Origin: Vermamoeba vermiformis
Lineage: Eukaryota; Tubulinea; Echinamoebida
Direction of reading: 5' to 3'
Assembly (NCBI GenBank): GCA_045837725.1
Contig: JBEWZL010000077.1
Coordinates: 124,001 to 188,000 of the forward strand
DNA: 64,000 nt
Below are positions 13,002 to 24,196 of the stretch, piece by piece. Under the pieces are notes generated by a model. That model was not told where the DNA came from and ran no database searches. It worked only from the letters and a program-made list of their open reading frames with translations. Made by a program: the position numbers and the translations under genes. How positions within the stretch are numbered: position 1 is the first letter of the stretch; every line of letters starts with the position of its first letter.

Positions 13002-13401
13002 TGTTCAGCAGATGTGGTCGACGTGATCTGTTCTGGTAAATAATTGGGTTCGTTTCAATCGCTAATACCCCGCTTTCGTACACCGTGACAGCATTTCTGC
13101 ACTATTTGCACCAATCAAATAACGCAAAAGCCACGTGCTCCGGGCTGTTCCAAAATACACAAAAAAATATTTGATATTCATAAATGATAATAGTGCATGT
13201 AATAATATTAATTCTAACCTCGACTTATTTTTAAAGTCAATAAAATTACCGAACAACGGTCCGATCAGACCGGTTGATGTGGCTTGTGTGCCTAGCTAGG
13301 AACAGAGCTGCGAAATATTTGCACGAACCACTCGGAATTGGTATTGGTAGTGAAACATTATAAACGCGTGTTGTCGTCTTGGGCCGCTGGGGTGAAAAAT
13401 A

Positions 13402-13440
13402 ATGCCTCAAGAAGAAAAATTCATTCTCTTTCAAAACTAA
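13402..13440 (+). promoter_or_regulatory. Possible upstream ORF of the ADP-ribosylglycohydrolase
   Basis: A 12-codon frame (ATG CCT CAA to TAA) ends four bases before the ATG at 13445. If the transcript starts upstream of 13402, ribosomes would meet this frame first, so it could lower translation of the main gene. The transcript start is not known. Confidence 0.3.
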
Positions 13441-13444
13441 CATC

Positions 13445-14488
13445 ATGAGCACAAGCACAACTACCCAACATATTCCTATCACCAATATTATTAATCTTAT
13501 TGCAATCGCAGACGCCCTTGGAGGCGGCTTAGAAATGGAATCTGCCGAGTCCCTTGTCAGCACCGACTTGTCCAAGTTTCATGACCGCGGAGATGATCCT
13601 ACATTCAATACTGGATACAAACCAGGCATGATAACGGATGATACGTGGATGACACTCGGCTTGATGGACGCCGTAATGAAAGCAGGCACAAATCTGTCTT
13701 TCGAGAGCTTGCTTGCGTCGTATCAGGCTATGTACGATAAAGAAACCCAATTAATCACGTGGTCTAAAAAGGGCAAGTGGTGGGGAGGCATAGAACCAGT
13801 TTTGCAAGGACAGATAGATTTTACCTCGTGGCGATCGGATAAGCTAACAAATAGTGGCAAAAATCCTAGCAACGGCAGCGTGATGCGTGCACATATATTA
13901 GGATATTTGAAAGATGAAAATTTAATTGCGAAATTTGCTGAGCAAGACGCAACATTTTCACATCCCCATCCCGTGTCAGTGGACTGCTCGCGTATCCTCG
14001 CTTTATTAGTCCATCAATTAGCTTACAAACAATTGCCTGTACAAGAAGTTATTCAAAAAGCTGTTCAATTAGCAAAAGATGCGAGAGTCAAAGCGTATTT
14101 CGCGAGATTAGACAGCCTTCCCTTCATCAAAGCTCCTGTTGAAGCGACAAAGCTTGTTTGCGTCGAAGATAACCATGATGGTACTGAAGCCTACGCTTTA
14201 AAGAAAGGTACGGGAGTTCCGTGTAACGCGCTACTCACCCTTGGCGCGGCTCTGTACATCGCTAAGCACGTTGTCGGAATTCTTCCAGCAATGCAATTTG
14301 CGATTAGAATGGGCGGAGATGTAGACAGCACTGCAGTAGTCGTTACGTCTCTCACCGCCGCAGCTCAGGCGACTCACAAGTTGGATGTGAGCGAAGATCC
14401 AGTGCTCGCAAGCCTACAAACAAAATTGCTATTTAAAGAGGCGCTCGGAGAAATCGCGAGCAAATTTGAATCGTTCATTAACGGCTAA
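13445..14488 (+). CDS. ADP-ribosylglycohydrolase (DraG/ARH-type)
   Basis: A single exon of 347 codons with no intron, unlike most neighbours. The family hydrolyses ADP-ribose from proteins or O-acetyl-ADP-ribose, using two Mg ions bound by acidic residues. The expected motifs are present in order: GGGLE (26-30), DDTWMTL (65-71) with the metal-binding Asp pair, SNGSVMR (142-148), SHPHPVSVDCS (172-182) and GGDVDSTA (290-297), the second metal site. The length fits the family. There is no signal peptide, so it is probably cytosolic or nuclear. Lack of introns and the DraG-like layout would fit transfer from bacteria, but the codon use looks like the host's. The start is the first in-frame ATG after a stop-closed upstream frame. 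Confidence 0.93.
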   Translation: MSTSTTTQHIPITNIINLIAIADALGGGLEMESAESLVSTDLSKFHDRGDDPTFNTGYKPGMITDDTWMTLGLMDAVMKAGTNLSFESLLASYQAMYDKETQLITWSKKGKWWGGIEPVLQGQIDFTSWRSDKLTNSGKNPSNGSVMRAHILGYLKDENLIAKFAEQDATFSHPHPVSVDCSRILALLVHQLAYKQLPVQEVIQKAVQLAKDARVKAYFARLDSLPFIKAPVEATKLVCVEDNHDGTEAYALKKGTGVPCNALLTLGAALYIAKHVVGILPAMQFAIRMGGDVDSTAVVVTSLTAAAQATHKLDVSEDPVLASLQTKLLFKEALGEIASKFESFING

Positions 14489-15083
14489 TAACACGAGGTG
14501 TTTTGTTAGGGCGCCAAAATAAATAAAATTGTACAGCATTTTTTTTGTAACTGTTTACGAGTGAACACCTCACTACGGAACCCTTTAATAAAACTTATTC
14601 GCCATGCAATGATAACACAACTTGGGATATTGTGAGCCGTGTATTCGAATACAGACGCACGCCGATCGAGTTTGGTACTTTGGTCTTTTGCAATTGTCAA
14701 GGTAGGCCAAAAACAAGAATTAAATCGATATATAAATAAAGCGTTCGCCATGCGGAACGTAAGGTATATAAATTCTAGCGCTAGAATCACATTTAAAATT
14801 TTTTGTAACGGATCCTTTTATTTAAGCTCAAACCTTCGGATTCTCGGTGGAATGGAGTGGAATAATATTATTATATTTGGTATACTTTCAATCTTTCGTT
14901 CAGCAGTGATTCGAATTTCACGGATGTGACAAGACGTCATGCCTCTTTTGGGATCGGAAAACACGCCCTGTCTTGCAATTCTTCTTTTTTGAGTTCCAAA
15001 ACGTAATCATCAACCACATATAATTGGGTTGGTCCTTTCTTCGAACCCGCTGTAGATTGCCGTCGTCGCATTTCAAATCCGCT
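14489..15083. other. Intergenic region ahead of the kinase array
   Basis: The 3' flank of the glycohydrolase (AATAAA-like motif near 14519) and the upstream region of the first receptor kinase. The short frames on both strands lack support. No RNA gene or repeat was recognised. Confidence 0.55.
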
Positions 15084-18000
15084 ATGGCAACGCATCGGTT
15101 CATGAACAGTCGAGGGTTATTAGCCTTGCTTATTGTCCTCTGCATTGCCAACCAATATTCAACCCTCCAAATCAGCCAGCCTGCATCGTGGCGCACTTTG
15201 ACTTCGATAACAGCAGATGATGGAAACACTTACTACCTGTATAAACCGCGCTGCCCCGGTAAGCTTCTTACTTCTCAATGATATTATTTAATCATTCGAC
15301 TTTATAATTATAAACGTTTCTTTCAAATTAGTGCGGTATTTGTTTCAGTCAGTCGGATGCAGCAAACTGTCATACCGGCGTACATACACTTATTTATTAG
15401 TATCAATGGGCTGCATCATGTAATATAGCACGGCGCCGATGAAATATGAATTGTTGATTATTTTTGCCTTGTTGCCGTTGCTTTTTCTGAAGATGCATCC
15501 TGTCACAACGTTTGTCCCACCTTCCTTACTAACTCTGTTGTTGCAGCTTTATATAGATTTGGAGATGTATTTGTAACTTATCAAAGCGACGCTCCTCCTG
15601 CAGGTCTACTTGCGTGCGTGCTACCCGGATCGGAAGCCACAGAAGCGAATTCGTATAATTTCGAAGATAGCACGCTGGGAGCATCAATTTTTGACCTCTA
15701 TTTAGATAGTAAGCTTTGGATATTTTACAGTTATTTTTAGTCTTGCGTCTAAACTTGCTGCAGATTCGTCGCTTGCAAATTCCCGAACGCTTGGGCACGC
15801 CTCGATGGAAACAAATATTTATCAAGAGACTTTCCAAGGAGTAGCTAGTGGTCCTATTATGTCCAATTCAACACTTACAAGATACGCAGTTTTAACATCC
15901 GATCCTTGCAACATGGACTTGCTTCCTAAAGTAGGTGCTATTTAATCTTGATAATATAGATCGTTACTAATTTAAATAAGTGCGATACATGGAGCACTTT
16001 TACAGTGACCGTAAACACGACGTATATCGGGGGTTATTTTAACGAGACCGCGCCAGACAATTCTACGATCCAAGTACCTATAGAAATGACAAATACGACG
16101 ATCTACAAATATGTGTTCTGGAATCCCATGCAAAAGATGTATACAATGGGCTCAGATTTCATGTTGTTGATCCAATACGTGGGCACCGAAGATATGCCTG
16201 TTGCATTTACGCCGTATTGCTTTACTGACGCTTGTAAGTACTGCACAATTCTCTTCCATGCACGTCAATACTGACATACAGCGAGTACAACTCACCTAGA
16301 TAGAAATCTTAACGCTTTGTCTAATTTTACCTTTGCATCCGACAAAGAACGGAAAAATTCTTAAAGATTCTAGTGCCAAATCCGAATAGATTCTCATTTC
16401 AATTCGTTTTAGGCGTGTGTCCGACTTGCAGTACGACTCACGGCAAGTGTGAGGCCCGAGGAGGGTGCATATGCACTGATCCACAATGGACCGGAGTTAA
16501 TTGCGACGAAGATGTCGATGAGTGCGCGTCAAATAATACGAACAATTGCGCAACTATTGCGACTTGCGTAAACCAATCACCCGGTTACACCTGCGGTAAG
16601 TCGAGTCTAATTTAAAGCAGTTTTATGTAAAGTTAGTGAAATTTGAAAGCTAGCTAAATTTACAAAGAATTATATTATTATGATACCAAGCGGTCCCCAT
16701 GGACGCGTACTGTCAAATACACAACTTTCGTGTTGTGTATGACAAGATGACATCTGTCAGTTTAGGTCCATTTCGAGACTTTTATTATTTTAATTTACGA
16801 CCGTTTAACAAGACTAAAATCGACACTTTACTTTATTCTAGTTTGATTTATTACGTATTAATATGTTTTGTAGTTTGTCCGAACGGTTATAACACTACCG
16901 ATGCTGGCCGAACATGCACCGACTTCGACGAGTGTGTTGCCCAGCCTTGCAAGTCCAAAAATCAGAATTGTACCAATATACCTGGATCTTATGTGTGCAC
17001 CAATTGCATCACGGGGTATATCGACATCGGAAATAACGGTACTTGTTTTTGTAAGTAGATCGACTTGCGAGCCACTTTTTAGAGACTTAACCCTTCAATA
17101 GCTGCTGCTGATATCTACCGTTGCGGCAATAACGTTTTGGACCTCTCAAACAACGAACAATGCGACGGTGGAAGCGGATGTCTGTCGAATTGCAAGTGCG
17201 ACATTGGATTCAGCCCTCAAAATTCTACGTCATGCTCCAAAAGTATGTAACGCGATGAAAGTGTTTCTACGTGCATAGATTAATTATTTATAAATAAGAC
17301 TGTGGTAACGGACAGCTGGATGTCGGCGAGGAATGCGATGGCGGCATTGGCTGTATTAACAGCACGTGTGTCTGCAATGCCAATCTTGGATATGTAACTT
17401 CCGGTTCACTAGACTGCAAGCGAGGTACGGTCGTCAATTTGACGTCGCCATTGCTTGCACGAGCTAATTATGTGTTTAGAGCTGGTACCGGCAGATCCTT
17501 GCTTAACTCAGAGCGGAAATTGCACAGAATGCACTGCAGCATATTGTTTCTACTGTCCAACCGATGGCACATGCTCCACAAATCGTATTTACACGAGTTG
17601 TGTTGGTACGTTGTGATTTTGTTACAATGTGTGACACGAAGTTCTAACGACTAATTCTCAGCTGAGTGCCCTAGTGATGTGGTCGTTGTGCCTATAGCAC
17701 CTGTAGCCTTTCAACCTGAGGCCCCCATGACCCCTGTCGATAACGGTACTGGCATTGTTGGTCCTAATTCTGGCGGTGACATCGTAGATCCGAGTGCAGA
17801 TGCGAGCGTTATCGTGCCTGCTGTAGTCGTGCCAGTGACCGTAGTTATTGCTGGTGTGATCTTGTTGGTCTTCTTGTTGAAAAGAAGAAAGAAGAAGCAA
17901 CGTTTGAGCGATCAAGAAATCCGTTTGTCCGCCTCTTCGCGCACATCTGCGAACAGCTCGCGATCCAAGTACGGAATCGACCGAACGGAAATCATGACTA

Positions 18001-19851
18001 CGCCGACGAAAAACTGGGTACCTCCTCCTCAATCAGAGTAAGCGCTTCAACTCTTGATAATTAGTAATCCATACTAAAGCCATTTTTAGATTCGTTTTGA
18101 TCAACAAGTTGCCTTTCGATGTTTCAAAGCGAGTTGATTTCAACGTCGGTGGCAATCAATACAAGGTTGGACAACGCTACAGTGAAGTCATTATTGTTAG
18201 TGCCAAGGACAAGGTAGATTTACTTAAGATTACGAAATCACAAAAATTAATTTTGTCGCCCATCGATTGAATGTTTATAATCTCGTCGTAATTCGATCGT
18301 GATTGTGATTGCAGTTGTGACAGCGATTAACTAATTAATTACTTTAGAAAACCTCTACACTTGGTGGTGCCATTCAATTTGAATTCCATCCGCCATCTAC
18401 TCCAAAAGCCACGCTCGAATTCAACCCGCCCTCGGGTATTATTAAAAAGGTAAAGTCAAATATGACCATTCTAATACTTGGCGTGCACCGGAGTTAATAT
18501 TTTGTGCTTATCAGGGCAAGCCTGTCGAAATTGAAGTGTCGCTCACTGTCAACATGACGTGCACGATAGATCTCGAGTACGGCATTGAATGCCCTTCAGA
18601 GCGCATGCACACCTTTGCTTCTGTCAATGTGGTCTCTGAATTGTCTTCATTTATCGATATTGAAGAAGTACAATTGTCTGGTGGTGCGTCCGCTAAGCCA
18701 GTCGGTGATGGTGCTTTCGGTGTGGTCTACAAAGGAAAGGTACGCACAAATCTTTACCGTATGCGAGACCCTTAATCTGATGGTCGTTGTGTATTAGTAC
18801 CGTGGCCAAGATGTCGCCGTAAAGATGTTGAAGGTCCAAGACATGCCTGAAGAGATGATGTTGGATGAGTTCGATCGTGAAGTTGATCTCATGAACAAGT
18901 TGCGACACAAGAATATCGGTAAGCACATGAGCTATTAATACTTAGCGTAAAGCCTCCCCTATGAAGCACGACTAACATTTTTATGACAGTTCAATTCGTT
19001 GGTGCCTCGAAAGTTGTTGGAAAGTTTGCTCTCATCACTGAGTTCATTGAACGAGGCAATTTGGCGGATGTAAGTGTTCATGTGCAATAGTACTTGTTTG
19101 CAAAAAGACTGACTTAATACTCGATTAGATGGTCTTCAAACACACCAACAAACCTATCGATTACGGATTCAAACTCAAATCGGCACTTGATACCGCACGT
19201 GCTATGTTGTTTTTGCACGAAAACAGAGTACTCCATCGTGATCTTAAACTCGACAACTTATTAGTACGTTCCCTAGCTGTTACTTAGCAACAAGGTTTCT
19301 AATCCAGATCGCAGGTTGTTTCAGTTCTTCCCGATGATCCAGTATGTGTGAAACTAACCGATTTTGGCTCATCAAGAGCAGTATCGGAGAAAATCCAAAA
19401 TTCTTATACTTGTAAGTATTATCGAATTCAATTTTCCGACTATTGTTCGGTTCGTGATCCGTTTTACTAACTAAGAACATAATTAGCGGGCATTGGCACG
19501 CCAATATATATGGCACCCGAAATCCTCACAAAGAGGCCATACGATACCAAATCGGATGTATATAGCTTTGGTGTTATGTTGTGGATCCTTTACACGCAGA
19601 AACAACCCTACACCAATTTTGATCACAGCTGGGACGTGGCTCAATTTGTTATTGAAGGAAACAGAGAAAAAATTCCGAGCAATTGCCCTCCAGATTATAG
19701 AACGCTGATTGAACTTTGCTGGTCCCAAGATCCAACCGAACGACCAACGTTCCATTACATTGTCGAGCATTTAGAAAAGATGTTCGAAACTAATCGAGCG
19801 ACAATGCCAGCTCAATCCAACTCGAAGCGAAAATCAACCTTCCTTGTTTAA
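15084..19851 (+). CDS. EGF-repeat receptor kinase 1 of the array (TMK-like)
   Basis: Eighteen exons (15084-15258, 15547-15708, 15764-15930, 15981-16233, 16413-16595, 16874-17050, 17102-17242, 17299-17424, 17480-17605, 17662-18037, 18090-18213, 18348-18449, 18515-18739, 18798-18918, 18990-19069, 19129-19263, 19315-19411, 19487-19851) give 1044 residues. Order: signal peptide; N-terminal domain; EGF-like repeats, including DVDECASN and DFDECVAQ; two CGNxxLDxxxxCDGG repeats; a PSI-like unit; TM helix (VVVPVTVVIAGVILLVFLL); KYGIDR juxtamembrane motif; MSP/Ig-like domain; kinase. The kinase has GDGAFGVVYKG, VAVKMLK, HRDLKLDN and TDFGSS, so all catalytic residues are present. HRDLKLDN points to the TKL or Ser/Thr type rather than a classical Tyr kinase. 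This is the most diverged member and the only one with an intron at 18450-18514. The ligand is unknown. Confidence 0.88.
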
Positions 19852-20120
19852 TACGCCATCCAAAACCGGAACTCAATTTTGAATCAACAAAGAAATATTA
19901 GCGACAATTTGTAGATTACCTTGTTTGAAAATAATGTAATAAATAGTAAGTAGTTATATAGACAACTAAGAATACTGATAAACAATTTTTAACTCAGGAA
20001 ATCTAAAATTGGCACGTGTCAAACGTTGACGGGATTTAAACCTCGGGCTCAATGGCGAATTTTTTTACTTTTTATTTTTTCATAGCGATAACACGTTTGC
20101 AAGTCTAGTTGACAGTCGAA

Positions 20121-23100
20121 ATGCAACTTTACTGGCTCATCTTCTTGCTCGGCGCGTTGTTGCCAACGGCTTCCTCGCTTAGATTGTACAATGCAACTGA
20201 GTGGCGAGCAACTGGTTCATTTATAGCAACCTCGGGAACTACTTACAACGTCTACAAGCCTGTATGTCCAGGTAAGCTTGAAGAAAATCATTGTTCAATT
20301 TAAATTTCGGAGTTAATCCAGACGTCAACCCTCTTACTTGCTCTATTACCTCAAGTTTGTAAATCATATTTTTACATATGTTTGGGAATATTTCACGTTT
20401 CGGCAATTACGGAGTAAAGTATTGAAATTACATGACAGATCTTCTAATTGAATCAATTTTAGGACGTTACCGAATAGGTGACGTAGTAATTAGCTCCGAT
20501 ACAAACGTAGATAGCAGCGTAATTGCTAGAGCGCTAGTATGCGTGGGTGGAGACAGCAGCGAGATTGTTGAAGCCCCAAGCTACGGAGCAGTAAAAACTG
20601 CCGGAACTGCCGCCTTCTTCAGAGAGTTTAAATCAGTCGACGGTGGAAGTAAGTATATTCGACTAAATTGAAGGGTCATTTTAACGTTTTTCTCTCAGAC
20701 ATTACGCTCGTTCTGGGATCGGTCTCCTTGCCACTGTCAACTTGGTTAGTACTGCAACCGCAGTCTAGTGGTTCTACTACTGAAGATGACGGCTTACGAG
20801 GTTACGGAGTAATCACAAGCACTACATGTAAAATTGTGGTACGTAGATGTCGCATCTCCTTCCTGACGGATGCAATTTACTAATTAGTCAATAGAATTGT
20901 GGAGGCATTTCACTTTCTTATACTGATGTGAATGGTGTTATCTACTACAAGCTCTATGACGCGTTATCTTTGGTTAATACAAGTTCCTACGGCTATTTCC
21001 TACCTTTATTCCGCTTCGCTGGCGAATCGGGTGCCGATTACCTCAATCCCAAGTGTTTGACTCCCCAATGTAAGTAATTTGGAGTACATGACGCTTTGAC
21101 AGACCTAACCTGTTCTTCGTAAGGTTTCTGCGAATCTACTTGCGTGAACGGTTTCTGTAATCCATCCACCGGAGGCTGTGTTTGTTCCCCTGGCTGGCAA
21201 GGCACGACTTGCACTGAAGACATCAACGAATGCGACGTTGGTATTGCACAATGCGATGCTGTCGGTACATGCTTCAACACGGCTCCTGGTTACTACTGCA
21301 GTAAGTACCGACAGGCTCTGTGAGACTAGTATAGGCGTTATTAACATGTATTCAGCGTGCCCTAGTGGATATACATTGAACTCTAATGGCTACACTTGCG
21401 ATGGTAAGTCAAATGAATGTCGCATATATACATCGGGCTAACTATCTGCAGACATTAACGAATGTTTGAACGCGACTATTTGCACGAACGGTGACGTATG
21501 CACCAACTATCCGGGTGGTTACCAGTGCAACAACTGTACCCAAGGAAAAATTTTGGTTAACGGTGTCTGCCAAGGTAAGGATGTGTTTTCAAGGGATAAA
21601 CACTGTGCTAACAATTGCACTACAGATGTTGCTGCTGTGTACGCGTGTGGTAACGGAGTCTTGGATAGTGGAGAACAGTGCGACAGAGGCTTGGGCTGCA
21701 ATATCAACTGCACTTGCTCGGCGGGCTTTACTCCAAAAAATGCCACTGACTGCTCTAGAGGCAAGTACTGCTAGTTCATTATCCGACACATAAGCTTACC
21801 TTGGACCAGACTGTGGCAACGGTGTTCTTAACGCGGGCGAGGAGTGCGATTCAGGAATGGGATGTCTTGGCACGTGCCTCTGCGACGCCAATCAGGGCTA
21901 TCAACCAGCGAACTCGACGAGCTGTCAAGCAGGTACGGAATTCAGCTAGTGCCAGCTAATCAGTACTAACGGTTTGTAGTGTATATTGAGACGGACCCTT
22001 GTGCTAGATTCAACGGAAACTGCTCCGATTGTTTGGCCTTCAATTGCCTGTACTGTAACTCTACCAACACTTGCGCGACGAACAGAATATCTAGCGACTG
22101 CCTCGGTAAGCACGGCGCATCATGATCACAATCCCCTCGTGTACTGACGCCATTCAGATCAATGTCCTGGATTCAATGATAACGTGATTGTTCCTCCTGA
22201 TGCGTCCGCACCGCTGAGTGCCGTTGATGCCAATGCTGCCATGATACAAACTGTGGTCCCTGCTGTAGTTCTTAGCGTTGCAGGTGCGGTAGCTGGTGTC
22301 GTCGTGCTGGTCGTGCTGCTGAAGCGGCGCGAAAAGAAGAAGGCCAAGGCTCAGACCGTGCGAATGAGCCTTCAACGAAGCAACTCTCGAAGAATGACAC
22401 GCAACCAATCCAAGTACGGAATTGAGCGTAACACGATCAACAGTTCGCCTGACAGGATTTGGGAGCCTCCCGCTGATTATGAGTTCGAAGAGGTCGTTAA
22501 GATGCCATTCGACATGTCAAAGAAGATCGACTTCAATGTTGGCAGCAATCAGTTCAAGGTTGGCCAACAGTACACTGACATCATCACGATCACTGCAAAG
22601 GATAAGGTAAGACATTCGACGCCTGTACAACGTTAGCTAACCTTGCCTTGCAACAGAAATCAGCCACAGCAGCAGGAGTTCCGTTCGCGTTCCATCCGCC
22701 CACAACAAAGAAACTCAAAATGGTCTTCAACCCCGCATCAGGCATCGTGAAGAAAGGCAAACCAGTTGAAGTTGAAGTGACAATGACAATGCAAATGACA
22801 ACTGAGATCGATGTTGACATTGGTGTGGAGTGCTCGTCAGAGAAGAAACACTCGTTCATCACACTTCATTTGATGAGTGAACTGTCATCGTTCATTGATC
22901 TCGATGAAGTGGTGCTCGAAGGAGGATCAGGAGCGAAACCAGTTGGAGATGGCGCCTTCGGTGTTGTGTACAAGGGAACAGTAAGTTGGAGAATGAGTCA
23001 CGTCGTGCTGCTAATCTAATGTGCTTGTAGTATCGAGGTCAAGATGTTGCAGTGAAAATGTTGAAGATGCAAGACATGCCTGAAGAGATGTTGGATGAGT

Positions 23101-24028
23101 TCGATCGAGAAGTCGATCTCATGAACAAGTTGCGACACAAGAATATTGGTACGGAAATATTGTTCGTGCGTGTCGTATCTCGTACTTACTCTTTTGCATA
23201 GTTCAATTCATTGGTGCATCAAAAGTCGTTGGTCGCTTTGCTTTGATCACGGAATTTATCGACAAAGGCAATGTCGCCAATGTAAGTGACTTGGCATTCT
23301 CATATCGCGCACTTGTACTGACTTTTTTTTAGATAATTCTCAATGCCAACAAGACCTTGAGTTATGCCTTTAAACTTCGCGTTGCACTTGATGCAGCACG
23401 TGCAATGTTCTTCTTGCACGAGAACAAGATTCTCCATCGTGATTTGAAGCTCGATAACCTCTTGGTAAGTGACACTTCAACCTTATAGTTGACACTTTGT
23501 TTGACACGTGTCATTTTTTTTAGTGCGTGTCAACCAATCCTGATGACCCTGTTGTCGCCAAGCTGACCGACTTTGGAACATCACGAGCTGTCTCGGAAAA
23601 AATGTCAAACTCTTACACTGGTAAGTAGGAAGCATAGCTACTTCGTCTTCCCTGTACTGACCAATCGTTTCTTAGTCGGCGTCGGTACTCCGATGTACAT
23701 GTCACCTGAGATTCTTGCCAAGAAGCCATATGACACCAAATCAGATGTGTTCAGTTACGGTGTCATGTTGTGGATTCTGTACTGCCAGAAAGAGCCCTAC
23801 AAGAACATCGAACACAGTTGGGAGATTGCACGCTTCGTGATGGAAGGTAACCGTGAGAAGATTCCAAAGGACTGCCCTCCAGAGTTCAAAGAGCTGATTG
23901 AACAGTGCTGGGCACAAGAACCGAGTGAACGACCTGAGTTCGAACAGATCGTCACTCGACTCGAGCAGATGGCGCAGAATAATGATGAGCCTATTAGTGT
24001 TCCTACTCCCCGTTCTAAGAAGAAATAG
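20121..24028 (+). CDS. EGF-repeat receptor kinase 2 of the array (TMK-like)
   Basis: Seventeen exons (20121-20271, 20463-20648, 20699-20838, 20895-21069, 21124-21300, 21356-21403, 21452-21574, 21626-21760, 21810-21932, 21980-22105, 22158-22606, 22657-22980, 23031-23148, 23202-23281, 23333-23464, 23524-23620, 23676-24028) give 978 residues. Signal peptide 1-19; EGF-like repeats from about residue 217; Cys-rich CGNGVLxxGExCD repeats; PSI-like unit (DPCARFNGNCSDC); TM helix about 494-516; MSP/Ig-like domain about 550-700; kinase from GDGAFGVVYKG (708-718), with HRDLKLDNLL at 820-829 and TDFGTSR. The intron at 21761 uses a GC donor. The intron found before the MSP-like domain in kinases 1, 3 and 5 is missing here. 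It is expected to span the plasma membrane and signal inward; substrates are unknown. Confidence 0.9.
21761..21809 (+). other. GC-AG intron in receptor kinase 2
   Basis: The exon ends TCTAGAG and the intron starts gcaagt and ends ccag. A GC donor with an otherwise perfect consensus is the usual rare class spliced by the major spliceosome. The equivalent junctions in the sister genes use GT, and the frame closes only with this donor. Confidence 0.75.
22747..22943 (+). repeat. Near-identical juxtamembrane tract, copy in kinase 2
   Basis: About 197 bp coding the C-terminal half of the MSP/Ig-like domain up to the glycine-rich loop. It differs from the copies at 26860-27056 and 32264-32460 by only one to three bases per pair, while the flanking coding sequence is much more diverged. 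This looks like recent gene conversion. Confidence 0.8.
23502..23513. repeat. Intronic palindrome TGACACGTGTCA (kinase 2)
   Basis: A perfect 12-bp palindrome with a CACGTG core, inside the intron that follows the HRDLKLDN exon. The same sequence sits at the equivalent place in kinase 3 and in another intron of kinase 4. It could be a protein-binding site or a conserved splicing feature. Confidence 0.55.
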
Positions 24029-24196
24029 ACTAGCTTACTTAATGATCTATTTTTGAATGTAAAATAAAAAAGTAATTACTTAACGTTTCATAATTATTCC
24101 GAACAAAATATGTCCTTTTTTGGTCAGTGTCACATTATTGATCGGTTCCGAAATCTGTTTTGATTCAACTCTAACTTGAGCAACACGGCTCGCAAC

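Noticed and set aside
13062-13256. Short minus-strand frame upstream of the secreted paralogue
   Set aside because: Biased AT-rich translation in a divergent promoter region with no domain or splice support.
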